Below the pieces are notes generated by a model, which worked only from the letters and a program-made list of their open reading frames with translations, had not been told where the DNA came from and made no database searches. Of a stretch of 32,577 nt of DNA, positions 1-7,057 are shown piece by piece; the stretch's first letter is position 1, and the number at the start of each line of letters is the position of its first letter. Made by a program: the position numbers and the translations under genes. This DNA comes from an uncultured Paracoccaceae bacterium. Its GTDB lineage: Bacteria > Pseudomonadota > Alphaproteobacteria > Rhodobacterales > Rhodobacteraceae. The DNA lies in NCBI GenBank assembly GCA_937872465.1, contig CALMSR010000009.1, positions 1 through 32,577 of the forward strand. Reading direction: 5' to 3'.

Positions 1-1
1 G

Positions 2-955
2 CAGGCGCTGGAGCTTCTCTATGAGGCGATGCGTGGGGAGCGCGGGTCGCGGTACTACGACATGACGGAGCGCCAGACGCGGTGTGTCACGATCCACTAT
101 TCGGATGGGATGCACCTGGACCTCTCGCCCGCTGAACTGATCTACGAAATCGATCCGCGTCGCAGCTACATCTATCACTCCAAGCCGGAAGAACCTCGCA
201 ACCGGGACCGTAAGGTGCTGACCAACAGCTTCGGGTTCGCCGAGGTATACAACGCGACCTGCCCGGTCGATCTGTCCTTCCAGCAGGAATACGCACGGCG
301 GGCGCTGCGGGCGGACCAAGGTCTCGTCGCGATGCAAAAGGATGCGGACTCGCTTCCGGTCCCCGTTCACTCCAGCGTCGTGGGCGGCAAATCCGCAGTT
401 ACGGTCGCCCTTCAGCTTCTCAAGAGGAACCGCAACATCCGTTGGGCGACGCGGGACGGACGCATGCCCGCGTCCGTCATGTTTAGTTGTCTCACCCTGG
501 AAGTGGCCGAGGCAGGTCGGACCATCAGCCAGAACCTCCGCATCATCGCTCAACATATCCTCGACCGGCTCTTGAAGGCCAAGAGCGTCGGCCTGTTGAT
601 CCATGTCGAAAACCCGCGTTGTCCAGGGGATGTGTTCACGGACCGCTGGCCGGAGAACCACGCGGCACAGGATACCCTGATTGCGGATATGCGGCTGTTC
701 CTGAACCAACTCGACATTCTCCTGGACGACAGGCGTTCGTTGCGCGAACGCCGTGATGTCCTGAAGTCGATGTTCGGTGAGAGTATCGGCGAGGAAGTGA
801 TGGACGAGCTTGAACGCGAATACGGCGAGGCCATCCGCACGGGTATGCACACCTTCGGTACCACCGGTGGTATCTCAATAAGTCCGGCCATTGCCAAAGC
901 GAAACCGGCGGTGAAGCCGTCAACCTTCTACGGTTCGAAATGGCCGCGTCGGTGA
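2..955 (+). CDS. CD-NTase (CBASS cyclic-oligonucleotide synthase), 5'-truncated by window edge
   Basis: The frame is open from the first bases (…QALELLYEA ahead of the first ATG at 29), so the start and the N-terminal G-S / D-x-D metal-binding half lie outside the window. What remains shows the family's strand with the third catalytic acid, TRCVTIHYSDGMHLDLSPA (Asp codon 119-121), then a helical C-terminal half with an NRDRKV / NSFGFAEVYN segment and a basic tail ending FYGSKWPRR. CD-NTases sense phage infection and make cyclic di- or trinucleotides that switch on a partner effector. The stop overlaps the E2-like gene by 16 bp and a patatin follows, which fixes the role as a CBASS sensor. The clade and nucleotide product cannot be read from this fragment. 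G+C is visibly lower than in the arc region, consistent with transferred defence cargo. Confidence 0.85.
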   Translation, partial: QALELLYEAMRGERGSRYYDMTERQTRCVTIHYSDGMHLDLSPAELIYEIDPRRSYIYHSKPEEPRNRDRKVLTNSFGFAEVYNATCPVDLSFQQEYARRALRADQGLVAMQKDADSLPVPVHSSVVGGKSAVTVALQLLKRNRNIRWATRDGRMPASVMFSCLTLEVAEAGRTISQNLRIIAQHILDRLLKAKSVGLLIHVENPRCPGDVFTDRWPENHAAQDTLIADMRLFLNQLDILLDDRRSLRERRDVLKSMFGESIGEEVMDELEREYGEAIRTGMHTFGTTGGISISPAIAKAKPAVKPSTFYGSKWPRR

Positions 956-1428
956 AATCCCTGGGGGCCCAGGTCCAGGCGATGGCCCGGGACTGGCCGC
1001 AACTCCAGCCTTCGCGAGGTCTGGGACCACGGTCGGTCGTCTGGTTTGGTGAACTCAAGGGGCTGGAGCGGGCCTTTCACGTCAGCATCGAGTACGGCCT
1101 ACCGGTCAAGGGTCGGCAAGACCTTTACCGCGTCATGCCGGTCGTGCGGGTTCTCCGGCCCAGCCTTACGCCAAACTGGGAGGCCAAGGAGGAAGCGCCA
1201 CTCCCTCATGTCTACTTTGAACGCCCTGACATCAGGTTATCGCCGTTGTGTCTCTTCGATCCCAAGGCGGGTGAATGGGACGCCTCGATGCTGATCAGCC
1301 GGACAACGGTTGGTTGGACGGTTCGATGGCTCGCTGCCTACGAGTTCTGGGAGATGACGGGGCGTTGGATCGGTGGTGGACGGCACGAAGACGCCGGGGT
1401 GGAGAAGGAGCCAGAGAATGCCGCGTGA
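940..1428 (+). CDS. E2-like conjugating enzyme of short type II CBASS
   Basis: A 162-aa protein with the layout of stand-alone bacterial E2 proteins in E2-only CBASS operons: an N-terminal helix (AQVQAMARDWPQL), a beta strand WFGELKGLERAFHVSIEY, a histidine in LPHVYF (His90), the presumed active cysteine in SPLCLFDP (Cys104), and the typical end WLAAYEFWEMTGRWIGGGRH. Such proteins form a thioester and are thought to attach the CD-NTase C-terminus to a target, priming it. No E1 or JAB peptidase gene follows, so this is the short form. The gene starts inside the end of the CD-NTase gene, in another frame, and its stop overlaps the patatin start, so the three are probably translationally coupled. 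The start at 940 keeps the whole N-terminal helix; Met15 (982) is an alternative. Confidence 0.8.
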   Translation: MAASVKSLGAQVQAMARDWPQLQPSRGLGPRSVVWFGELKGLERAFHVSIEYGLPVKGRQDLYRVMPVVRVLRPSLTPNWEAKEEAPLPHVYFERPDIRLSPLCLFDPKAGEWDASMLISRTTVGWTVRWLAAYEFWEMTGRWIGGGRHEDAGVEKEPENAA

Positions 1429-2479
1429 TAGTGACTACGACCATACCGTTCCTCGTCGTTCAGATGGCACCCGGCAGACGCTGCGTGAGGTGCAGCCGTG
1501 GCCGACGGGAAAGCCGTTCAAGATACTCTCTATCGATGGCGGCGGCATCCTGGGTATCCTTCCATGCATGATCCTCGCTGAGATCGAGAAACGCTTCCTC
1601 AACGGCGATCCAATCGGTCAGCACTTCGACATGATCGTGGGCACCTCCACCGGCGGGATAATCGCGCTGGGTCTTGGCCAGGGTAAGTCAGCGAAAGACA
1701 TTTCCAAACTCTACACCGAACGGGGCCGATATATCTTCCCCGGGGGGCCTTGGAAACGGTTGCTCCGAGGCTGGGCCGGTTGGGCCTTCACCCCATATGA
1801 TCTGCGGAACCTGGAACGTGAGCTTCGCCGGGAGTTTGGTGATGGCCTGTTCGGGTCATCATTGGTCCGAACCTGCATTCCTTCCTTCGAGGGCCGGTAT
1901 GGCGAACCCTATGTGTTCAAGACCCCGCACCATCCGGACTACAAGAAAGATCAGTTCGAATGCCTTGTGGATGTGGGACTCTCGACGGCAGCAGCGCCCA
2001 CCATCTTCGCGGCGGTAGAGAGGAACGGTTATGTTTTTGCCGACGGCGGCATCTGGGCCAACAATCCGTCAATGATCGGCGTGGTAGACGCGATGACCTG
2101 CTTTGACATTGATCGAACCCAGATCAGGCTCCTGAGCTTGGGATGCGGTCAGGAGACCTACCGGATGCGCTGGTGGCACCGCATCGGTGGAAAGTTGGTC
2201 TGGGCGGGTCTTTTCGTTTCATCCGCCATGCGGGCTCAGTCCCACAACGCATTGGGTCAGGCCGGGCTGTTGATAGGTCGATCCAACATGGTCCGCCTCG
2301 ATGCCCCTGAGGTGGCCCGCCGCATAGGCATGGATGATGTTGCACGCGCTTTGGTAGAGATGCCGCCCGTGGCCAGAGCGTTGGCGGAAGGCGCCGGACA
2401 TCGGGTTGCGGAGTTGTTCTTAAATTCCGATGCCGCGCTTCGGGGCGAAGTTGAGACATTCAATGACCAACCACAATGA
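1418..2479 (+). CDS. capV: Patatin-like phospholipase, CBASS effector (CapV-like)
   Basis: A patatin-fold lipid hydrolase with all hallmarks: the oxyanion-hole motif SIDGGGILG (residues 38-46), the nucleophile elbow GTSTG with Ser77, and the catalytic Asp209 in ADGGIWANNP. In CBASS, CapV-type patatins are activated by the cyclic nucleotide made by the neighbouring CD-NTase and degrade inner-membrane phospholipids, killing the infected cell. The start at 1418 is preferred over 1373 because GAAGGAG sits 7 nt upstream; it overlaps the E2 stop by 11 bp. The length of 353 aa suits the family. The C-terminal ~100 residues hold several short helices and would include the ligand-sensing face. The stop overlaps the next gene. 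Assignment as effector comes from motifs plus position. Confidence 0.88.
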   Translation: MPRDSDYDHTVPRRSDGTRQTLREVQPWPTGKPFKILSIDGGGILGILPCMILAEIEKRFLNGDPIGQHFDMIVGTSTGGIIALGLGQGKSAKDISKLYTERGRYIFPGGPWKRLLRGWAGWAFTPYDLRNLERELRREFGDGLFGSSLVRTCIPSFEGRYGEPYVFKTPHHPDYKKDQFECLVDVGLSTAAAPTIFAAVERNGYVFADGGIWANNPSMIGVVDAMTCFDIDRTQIRLLSLGCGQETYRMRWWHRIGGKLVWAGLFVSSAMRAQSHNALGQAGLLIGRSNMVRLDAPEVARRIGMDDVARALVEMPPVARALAEGAGHRVAELFLNSDAALRGEVETFNDQPQ

Positions 2480-4397
2480 TGGCCTAGGGGCCACGTCGGA
2501 GACAAGCGAAACGGAAGAGGCCCAAGCCCCGGTACCGGGCGTGGATTTCGTTGTCGAATTGGACCGGCTACGAGGCATCGACATCGATACCCTATTATCT
2601 CCCATGAACAGTGTAGATTGTCACGACATCAGCCGGTTATTCTCAGAGTTGGCCAGCAATGCCGACCCTAATGATCATCCACCGCTTCAACTGCTGGCTG
2701 GGCTCACGGACTATCATTTCGTCCCCGATCATCGCACGGAACCGTTTAGGCCGAAGTTCATCTTCGGAGACCGCAGGTCGTTAGTTCCCAGCGACCTCCT
2801 ATCAGAGCAAATCGATGTTCTGGCTGGGATTGCTCTAGAGGTCGAGAACGCGGGCCTCAGGGCTCGGCTGGCTGATGTCGTGTGGTTTGCTCAGCGAAAG
2901 CGGCACGACATGGCGGAGGGTGCGATCTCAGCCTATTGCGACTGCGTTCGACAGGTGCAGGATGGAACTTCCGTGTTTGCTTTTGGTGACGACTCCCCTT
3001 GGGGCGTCCATGCCATCAAGATGTTGGTCCGAGCAGCCCGGATTTCCCATGCCACTCGATGGAAGCATGAGGCGTCAGAAAGGCTACGCGAACTGATCCG
3101 TTCGTTGGTCGCCGATGCGTATGTGGCCAGCAACGCGAGTGATTTCGTTCGAGTTGCAGATGTCGATATTAATTACGGCGTCACACCGGTAGAAGAGATC
3201 GCTGTCTGGGCCGAGGAACTGGTGGGAGCGGACATCCTTCAAGCCAATCCAGATCAAAGAATTGATCTTTGGAAGGTCGCCGCTCGATGCCACAATCGCA
3301 ACCGGGACGAACAGAACCACAATCGATGCATGATCGAGGTCGCCGAGTGCCACGTTCAGAAAGCCGAGTTGGCCGGTTCCCCCATGTCAGCATCCGCCTT
3401 TCTGAACGATGCAATCCAAGTGCTCCGCAACTACCCGGGTACAAAGGACCGCAGGGATGAATTGACCGCCAGTCTTCGGGAGGTTCAGCCGTCGATCCGT
3501 GATGAGATGGGTGCCTTCTCGACCGAAATCGACCTGTCGCGGATCGTGGAGCACTCGGTCGCATCGGTCCGTGGGCATTCTTGGCCGACCGCATTTCTTT
3601 CCTTGGTGCTGTGTGATCATCCCCCTGAACCGGACGCTATTCGTCAGGAGGCCGCAGAACACGCCGAGGAGTTTCCATTACAGGGCATCATGCCAATGCA
3701 GGTCCATGATTTTCAGGGAAGGGTCGTGTTCAGATCACCGGGCCTGACCGGCAGCGCCGAACAGACGGAGTTGCACTATCGATACTTGATGTCCTTTCAT
3801 CGCGGGCATTCCCGGCACGTAACAGTTGCCGGTGCCATCAACCCAATTCGAAGGGTGATTTCAGAAGAACACCTGGTGTCCGCTGATGTGGTCCAGGAGA
3901 TGATCAAGGACAGTCCGTTCATCCCGCCGGGGCACGGGTATATTTTCGCTCGTGCAATCGTCCAGTTCCTTGGTGGTGAAGATGTCGAGGCGGCGTCCCT
4001 TTTGGTCCCACAATTGGAGAATTCATTGCGAACGATCCTCTACCATCGAGGTATCGACACCACGACGACGGACGAGAACGGGATACAGACAGAAGCCTCG
4101 TTGCCCATGCTGTTGAACCCAAGCAATCCTTGGCGGGTACAGTTGGAAGAAATCCTTCCCGAGCGTTACACCCACGAGATCGATCTCCTGTTCAGTTTTC
4201 CCGGTGGTCCATCTCTGCGAAACCAGATTGCCCATGGCAAGGTGCCCGCAGGCGGGTTCTGGGATCACGATATGGTTTATGCTACGTGGCTGATCATCCA
4301 CCTAGCTGTTCTGCCTTTGGCCCGGCGCTGGGGCGAGATCGAGGAGACCTTCGTTCGAGTGACTGGCCTTGCAACTCCCGACGGTGACAGTTCTTGA
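2463..4397 (+). CDS. DUF4209-type HEPN-domain protein, fourth gene of the CBASS operon
   Basis: A large helical protein (about 644 aa from Met at 2463). The C-terminal part matches the DUF4209 pattern: QLENSLRTILYHRG, a loop with LPMLLNPSN, a helix LLFSFPGG, then RNQIAHG (residues about 586-592). The last is an R-x4-H motif, the signature of HEPN ribonuclease domains, which recur in anti-phage and toxin-antitoxin systems. The N-terminal ~450 residues are helical and I recognise no domain. The chosen start overlaps the patatin stop by 17 bp; an in-frame ATG at 2430 is possible, but its nearest GGAG-like site is about 16 nt away. Tight coupling suggests it acts with CBASS, perhaps as a second, RNA-cutting effector or a self-standing defence gene. 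That role is inference; the family assignment is firmer. Confidence 0.7.
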   Translation: MTNHNDGLGATSETSETEEAQAPVPGVDFVVELDRLRGIDIDTLLSPMNSVDCHDISRLFSELASNADPNDHPPLQLLAGLTDYHFVPDHRTEPFRPKFIFGDRRSLVPSDLLSEQIDVLAGIALEVENAGLRARLADVVWFAQRKRHDMAEGAISAYCDCVRQVQDGTSVFAFGDDSPWGVHAIKMLVRAARISHATRWKHEASERLRELIRSLVADAYVASNASDFVRVADVDINYGVTPVEEIAVWAEELVGADILQANPDQRIDLWKVAARCHNRNRDEQNHNRCMIEVAECHVQKAELAGSPMSASAFLNDAIQVLRNYPGTKDRRDELTASLREVQPSIRDEMGAFSTEIDLSRIVEHSVASVRGHSWPTAFLSLVLCDHPPEPDAIRQEAAEHAEEFPLQGIMPMQVHDFQGRVVFRSPGLTGSAEQTELHYRYLMSFHRGHSRHVTVAGAINPIRRVISEEHLVSADVVQEMIKDSPFIPPGHGYIFARAIVQFLGGEDVEAASLLVPQLENSLRTILYHRGIDTTTTDENGIQTEASLPMLLNPSNPWRVQLEEILPERYTHEIDLLFSFPGGPSLRNQIAHGKVPAGGFWDHDMVYATWLIIHLAVLPLARRWGEIEETFVRVTGLATPDGDSS

Positions 4398-4644
4398 AAT
4401 CGGTGGTTTCTGAGAGCTGTGCCAACCCATCTCTCGGGCGGCTGAACATCATTGGGAAGCGCTCTCGGAACTATCTTTCGAAATCATGTCACTCGCTCGG
4501 ATTACATGCACGAGTTTTGACAAGTCATCCAAACCAGACGTTCGCCGCACACTGACCAAGGTGCAAGTTGGGCTTGAACCTAAAGTCTGCGGCATTGAGC
4601 ATGAATGTCCGGTCATACGCAGTAGCCGCGTGATGCGCATATCG

Positions 4645-4669
4645 AGAAAAAGCGGCGCTCACGCGCCGC
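4645..4669 (-). terminator. Rho-independent terminator overlapping the stop of the DUF2493 gene
   Basis: Read on the minus strand, a 7-bp perfect stem GCGGCGC / GCGCCGC with loop GTGA is followed at once by TTTTT. The loop contains the TGA stop codon of the DUF2493 gene. It ends the minus-strand backbone operon. The 261 bp between it and the DUF4209 stop hold no convincing gene: a 63-aa minus ORF at 4449-4640 has no recognisable features. Confidence 0.75.
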
Positions 4670-5594
4670 CCTCGTGCTTCAGGACCGGAATGCCCAGCTT
4701 GCGGGCCTTGTCGGCAAGGTTCTCTTGGATCCCGGTGCCGGGGAAGACCAGCACCCCGATCGGCAGGACGTCCAGCATCGCATCGTTGCGCTTGAACGGG
4801 GCCGAACGGCCGTGCTTGGTCCAGTCGGGACGAAAGGCGACTTGCGGCACCTTGCGGTGATCGGCCCAGCGGGAGGCAATGAGTTCCGCGCCTTTCGGTG
4901 AGCCGCCATGCAGCAGCAGCATGTCCGGGTGCTTGGCATGGACTCGGTCGAGCCGCGCCCAGATCAGGCGGTGATCGTTGAACTCCGCGCCGCCGGTAAC
5001 GGCCACCTTGGGACCCTCAGGCAGAAGCAACTGCGCCTCGGCCCGGCGGCGGGCGGTGAGGAAGTCCCGGCTGTCGATCACCGCGGCGGTCAGGTTGCGA
5101 TGGCTGACGCGTGAGCCGGTCCGGGGATGCCAGGGCTTGCCGAGGTGATGCTCGAAGCCCTCGGCGGCAAGGTCGCGGAAAAGCTCCAGCGCGGTGCGCC
5201 TTTCGACCATGCTCTGCCCCTCAGCCACGAGGCGTTCGAGTTCGAGGGATTTAACCTCTGAGCCATCCTGTTCCCGCTGAAGGCGGCGCTGCGCCTGTTC
5301 GTTGTCGTCGAGCTGCCGCTCGGCCCGCGCCAGCGCGCGGTGGAATAGGTTGACCGCGCCCCAGAGCAGTTCGTCGAGATCGGGTTCGAGGCGCGTATCA
5401 CCCAGCGTCGCGACAAGGGCATCGAGGATATCGGCGACGGCACCAGCGATCTGGCTGCCCTCGGGCAAGGGACGCGGGTCGGGTTCATCCTCGTAGGGGC
5501 GCCAGCCGTAGAGCTGGAGTTCGGTCAGGACATGGGCGGTCGAGGACGTGCTATGCTGCGGTTCATGGGCATCGGTTTCGGGATCATGGGTCAT
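4659..5594 (-). CDS. DUF2493 (SLOG-superfamily) protein of mobile element
   Basis: A 311-aa protein. The N-terminal ~190 residues are acidic and helical with a coiled-coil-like stretch (residues about 85-130). The C-terminal third is the DUF2493 domain: KVAVTGGAEFNDHRLIWA, LLLHGGSPKGAELIASRWAD, FRPDWTKHGRSAPFKRND and VLVFPGTGIQENLADKAR, with the glycine-rich turns of the Rossmann-like SLOG/YspA fold thought to bind a nucleotide-type ligand. The start at 5594 (MTHDPETD) has GAGGAAGGA about 8 nt upstream; a longer in-frame extension to 5999 reads through a structured intergenic region and is rejected. This gene regularly sits next to Toprim and ParB-like genes in rhodobacterial integrative elements and plasmids. 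Its exact job there is unknown. Confidence 0.8.
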   Translation of the reverse strand: MTHDPETDAHEPQHSTSSTAHVLTELQLYGWRPYEDEPDPRPLPEGSQIAGAVADILDALVATLGDTRLEPDLDELLWGAVNLFHRALARAERQLDDNEQAQRRLQREQDGSEVKSLELERLVAEGQSMVERRTALELFRDLAAEGFEHHLGKPWHPRTGSRVSHRNLTAAVIDSRDFLTARRRAEAQLLLPEGPKVAVTGGAEFNDHRLIWARLDRVHAKHPDMLLLHGGSPKGAELIASRWADHRKVPQVAFRPDWTKHGRSAPFKRNDAMLDVLPIGVLVFPGTGIQENLADKARKLGIPVLKHEGGA

Positions 5595-5922
5595 GTGCGG
5601 GGTCCTTCCTCGGGGGAGCCGCGCGCCACACGCGGCCTTCGTGGCAGGAACGCGCCCACGGGCGGCACGGCCGGGCAGCTCGAGCCTTTCGCGAGGGCCT
5701 TGATGGCCAAGCCCGGCTATTTTGCCTCGCGATGCAAAGCGCCCCAACGGGGCGCGGCGGAAAATAGCCGGAGCGCGGCCATTGCCGGGCCGTGACGCTT
5801 GTGGGCCTCCTGCCCTCCGAGAAGGCCGTGCGAGCCGGCCATTCCCGTGGATGGGACCCGCGCGGGATCCCCTCCGAAAGCGATGCCGCGAGCCGTGCAG
5901 CGCCAGCCGGATTGCCGCCCTG
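5595..5922. other. 328-bp gene-free, structure-rich region between Toprim and DUF2493 genes
   Basis: No credible gene on either strand. The stretch is packed with inverted repeats: the nested pair at 5713-5771; TCGCGAG near 5689 facing CTCGCGA near 5725 with a GGCC-TTGAT-GGCC hairpin between them; and a near-palindrome GGGACCCGCGCGGGATCC around 5856-5874. This is denser than ordinary spacers here and may be a structured RNA leader of the DUF2493 gene or a DNA site (transfer or replication origin) of the element. Confidence 0.55.
5713..5771. repeat. Nested inverted repeats (11-bp outer stem, 7-bp inner hairpin)
   Basis: The outer arms CCGGCTATTTT (5713-5723) and AAAATAGCCGG (5761-5771) are perfect reverse complements. 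Inside them lies a perfect hairpin GCGCCCC-AAC-GGGGCGC (5739-5755). A third option, TTTGC (5721-5725) with GCAAA (5734-5738), competes with the outer stem, so alternative folds are possible. Confidence 0.85.
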
Positions 5923-6960
5923 TCACACTGGCACGAACCGCGCGGCGTCCTCGGTGTGGAGATGAAGCCGCAACCGCGCTTGCAAGGCCTCCAGCCCATA
6001 GCGCCGAAGATCGTCGTTGAAGTCGCCCAATCGCGGCGTGAGGGTCATCGCCTCGATCCCCGCCTCGGCTGCGCGCGCCTTCAGTCGATCCCTTGCCGCC
6101 GCGCCCGCCGGATCACGGTCGCGCAACACGTAGAGCCGCCGCAGGCAAGCGGGGAACCGGATGACGGCCAGGTGTCCCGACGACAGCGCCGCGAGGGCGG
6201 GCATTTCGGGCAGGGCCGAGCGCACGGAAAGAACCGTCTCGATCCCCTCGCCCGCGATGAGCACGTCACTGGGCGTGCCGAACCGTACCCCGTTCCCCAG
6301 CAAAGCCCCCATCGCACGCCGCGGCGTGCCGATATCGGCCTTGGCGCTCCCGTCCGGGCGCAGCCAGGTGCGGTGGGTCCCGGTCTGGCGGCCCTCGAGA
6401 TCGGTGATGGCAGCGAGCATGGCCGGAAGCCGCGCGACCGGCCCGCCGCCTTCGGGTCGATAGAAACAGGCGGGATGGAACCGCAGGCTTGGCATTTGGT
6501 CAATCGCTCTGATGCCACGCCCGCGCAGATAGTTTTCGACCGGAGTGCCGTAGATCGACACGCCCATTGCGAACAGGCGTCGTGCCGCTTCCTGGGATCC
6601 GGTAGCAGCCGGTGGCGGTGAATTTGGAGAATGCTGTCGGGGTGGATCAGGCAAGGGCAGGCTCAAAAAGCGTCGGGCCTCATCGGCAACATCCTTGAAG
6701 TCGACCAAGCCGCAGCTTTCGCGGATGACATCGAGCAGATCGCCGTGCTCCCCCGTGGCTGCGTCGGTCCATTTTCCGGCCGCACGGGTGCCGGACAGAG
6801 GCCCGGACAGTCGAACGAACATCGACCGCCCCGGGTTGTTCTGAACGTCGCCCACCAGCCAGTAGTGACCCTGCTTCCGGCCGTTCGACAGATAGTGGCG
6901 GCACGCCGCTTCGGCATTCTGGGCAAGCTGGCGCGAAAGCTCGATGGCGGGGCTCGTCAT
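5923..6960 (-). CDS. Toprim-domain primase-like protein of mobile element
   Basis: A 345-aa protein of the plasmid/ICE Toprim group. The N-terminal part (HYWLVGDVQNNPGRSMFVRL … GKWTDAATGEHGDLLDVI) resembles the substrate-entry domain seen ahead of Toprim in phage and plasmid primases. A middle region with YLRGRGI precedes the Toprim domain: the acidic motif LIAGEGIETVLS (about residues 232-243) and the D-x-D motif YVLRDRDPAG (about 276-285), which bind metal for phosphotransfer. The start at 6960 (MTSPAIEL) is chosen because CTTGGAGA precedes it by a few bases; the longer in-frame start at 6987 lacks such a site. It lies between the ParB-like gene and the DUF2493 gene on the same strand, the usual backbone order. 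A role in element DNA replication or processing is likely but not shown. Confidence 0.78.
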   Translation of the reverse strand: MTSPAIELSRQLAQNAEAACRHYLSNGRKQGHYWLVGDVQNNPGRSMFVRLSGPLSGTRAAGKWTDAATGEHGDLLDVIRESCGLVDFKDVADEARRFLSLPLPDPPRQHSPNSPPPAATGSQEAARRLFAMGVSIYGTPVENYLRGRGIRAIDQMPSLRFHPACFYRPEGGGPVARLPAMLAAITDLEGRQTGTHRTWLRPDGSAKADIGTPRRAMGALLGNGVRFGTPSDVLIAGEGIETVLSVRSALPEMPALAALSSGHLAVIRFPACLRRLYVLRDRDPAGAAARDRLKARAAEAGIEAMTLTPRLGDFNDDLRRYGLEALQARLRLHLHTEDAARFVPV

Positions 6961-6987
6961 GGCGGTCTCCAAGAGGTTTGGACGCAA

Positions 6988-7019
6988 TCAGGGGCCCGCC
7001 ATGACTGACGGGCCCCTGA
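6988..7019. repeat. 11-bp perfect inverted repeat between ParB-like and Toprim genes
   Basis: TCAGGGGCCCG (6988-6998) and CGGGCCCCTGA (7009-7019) are exact reverse complements with a 10-nt loop. There is no T-run on either side, so it is not a standard terminator; it may be an attenuator, an RNA-stability stem or a protein-binding site in the 97-bp spacer. Confidence 0.7.
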
Positions 7020-7057
7020 CTTTGGACCTTTGGGGAAGGCCCCGTGCTGCTCGAAGG

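Noticed and set aside
4449..4640. Possible 63-aa gene (minus) downstream of the DUF2493 terminator
   Set aside because: No recognisable protein features, no good ribosome-binding site, Ser/Arg-rich composition.
4486..4860. 124-aa plus frame running into the DUF2493 gene antisense
   Set aside because: Most of it is antisense to a supported gene, crosses the terminator, and shows no motif.
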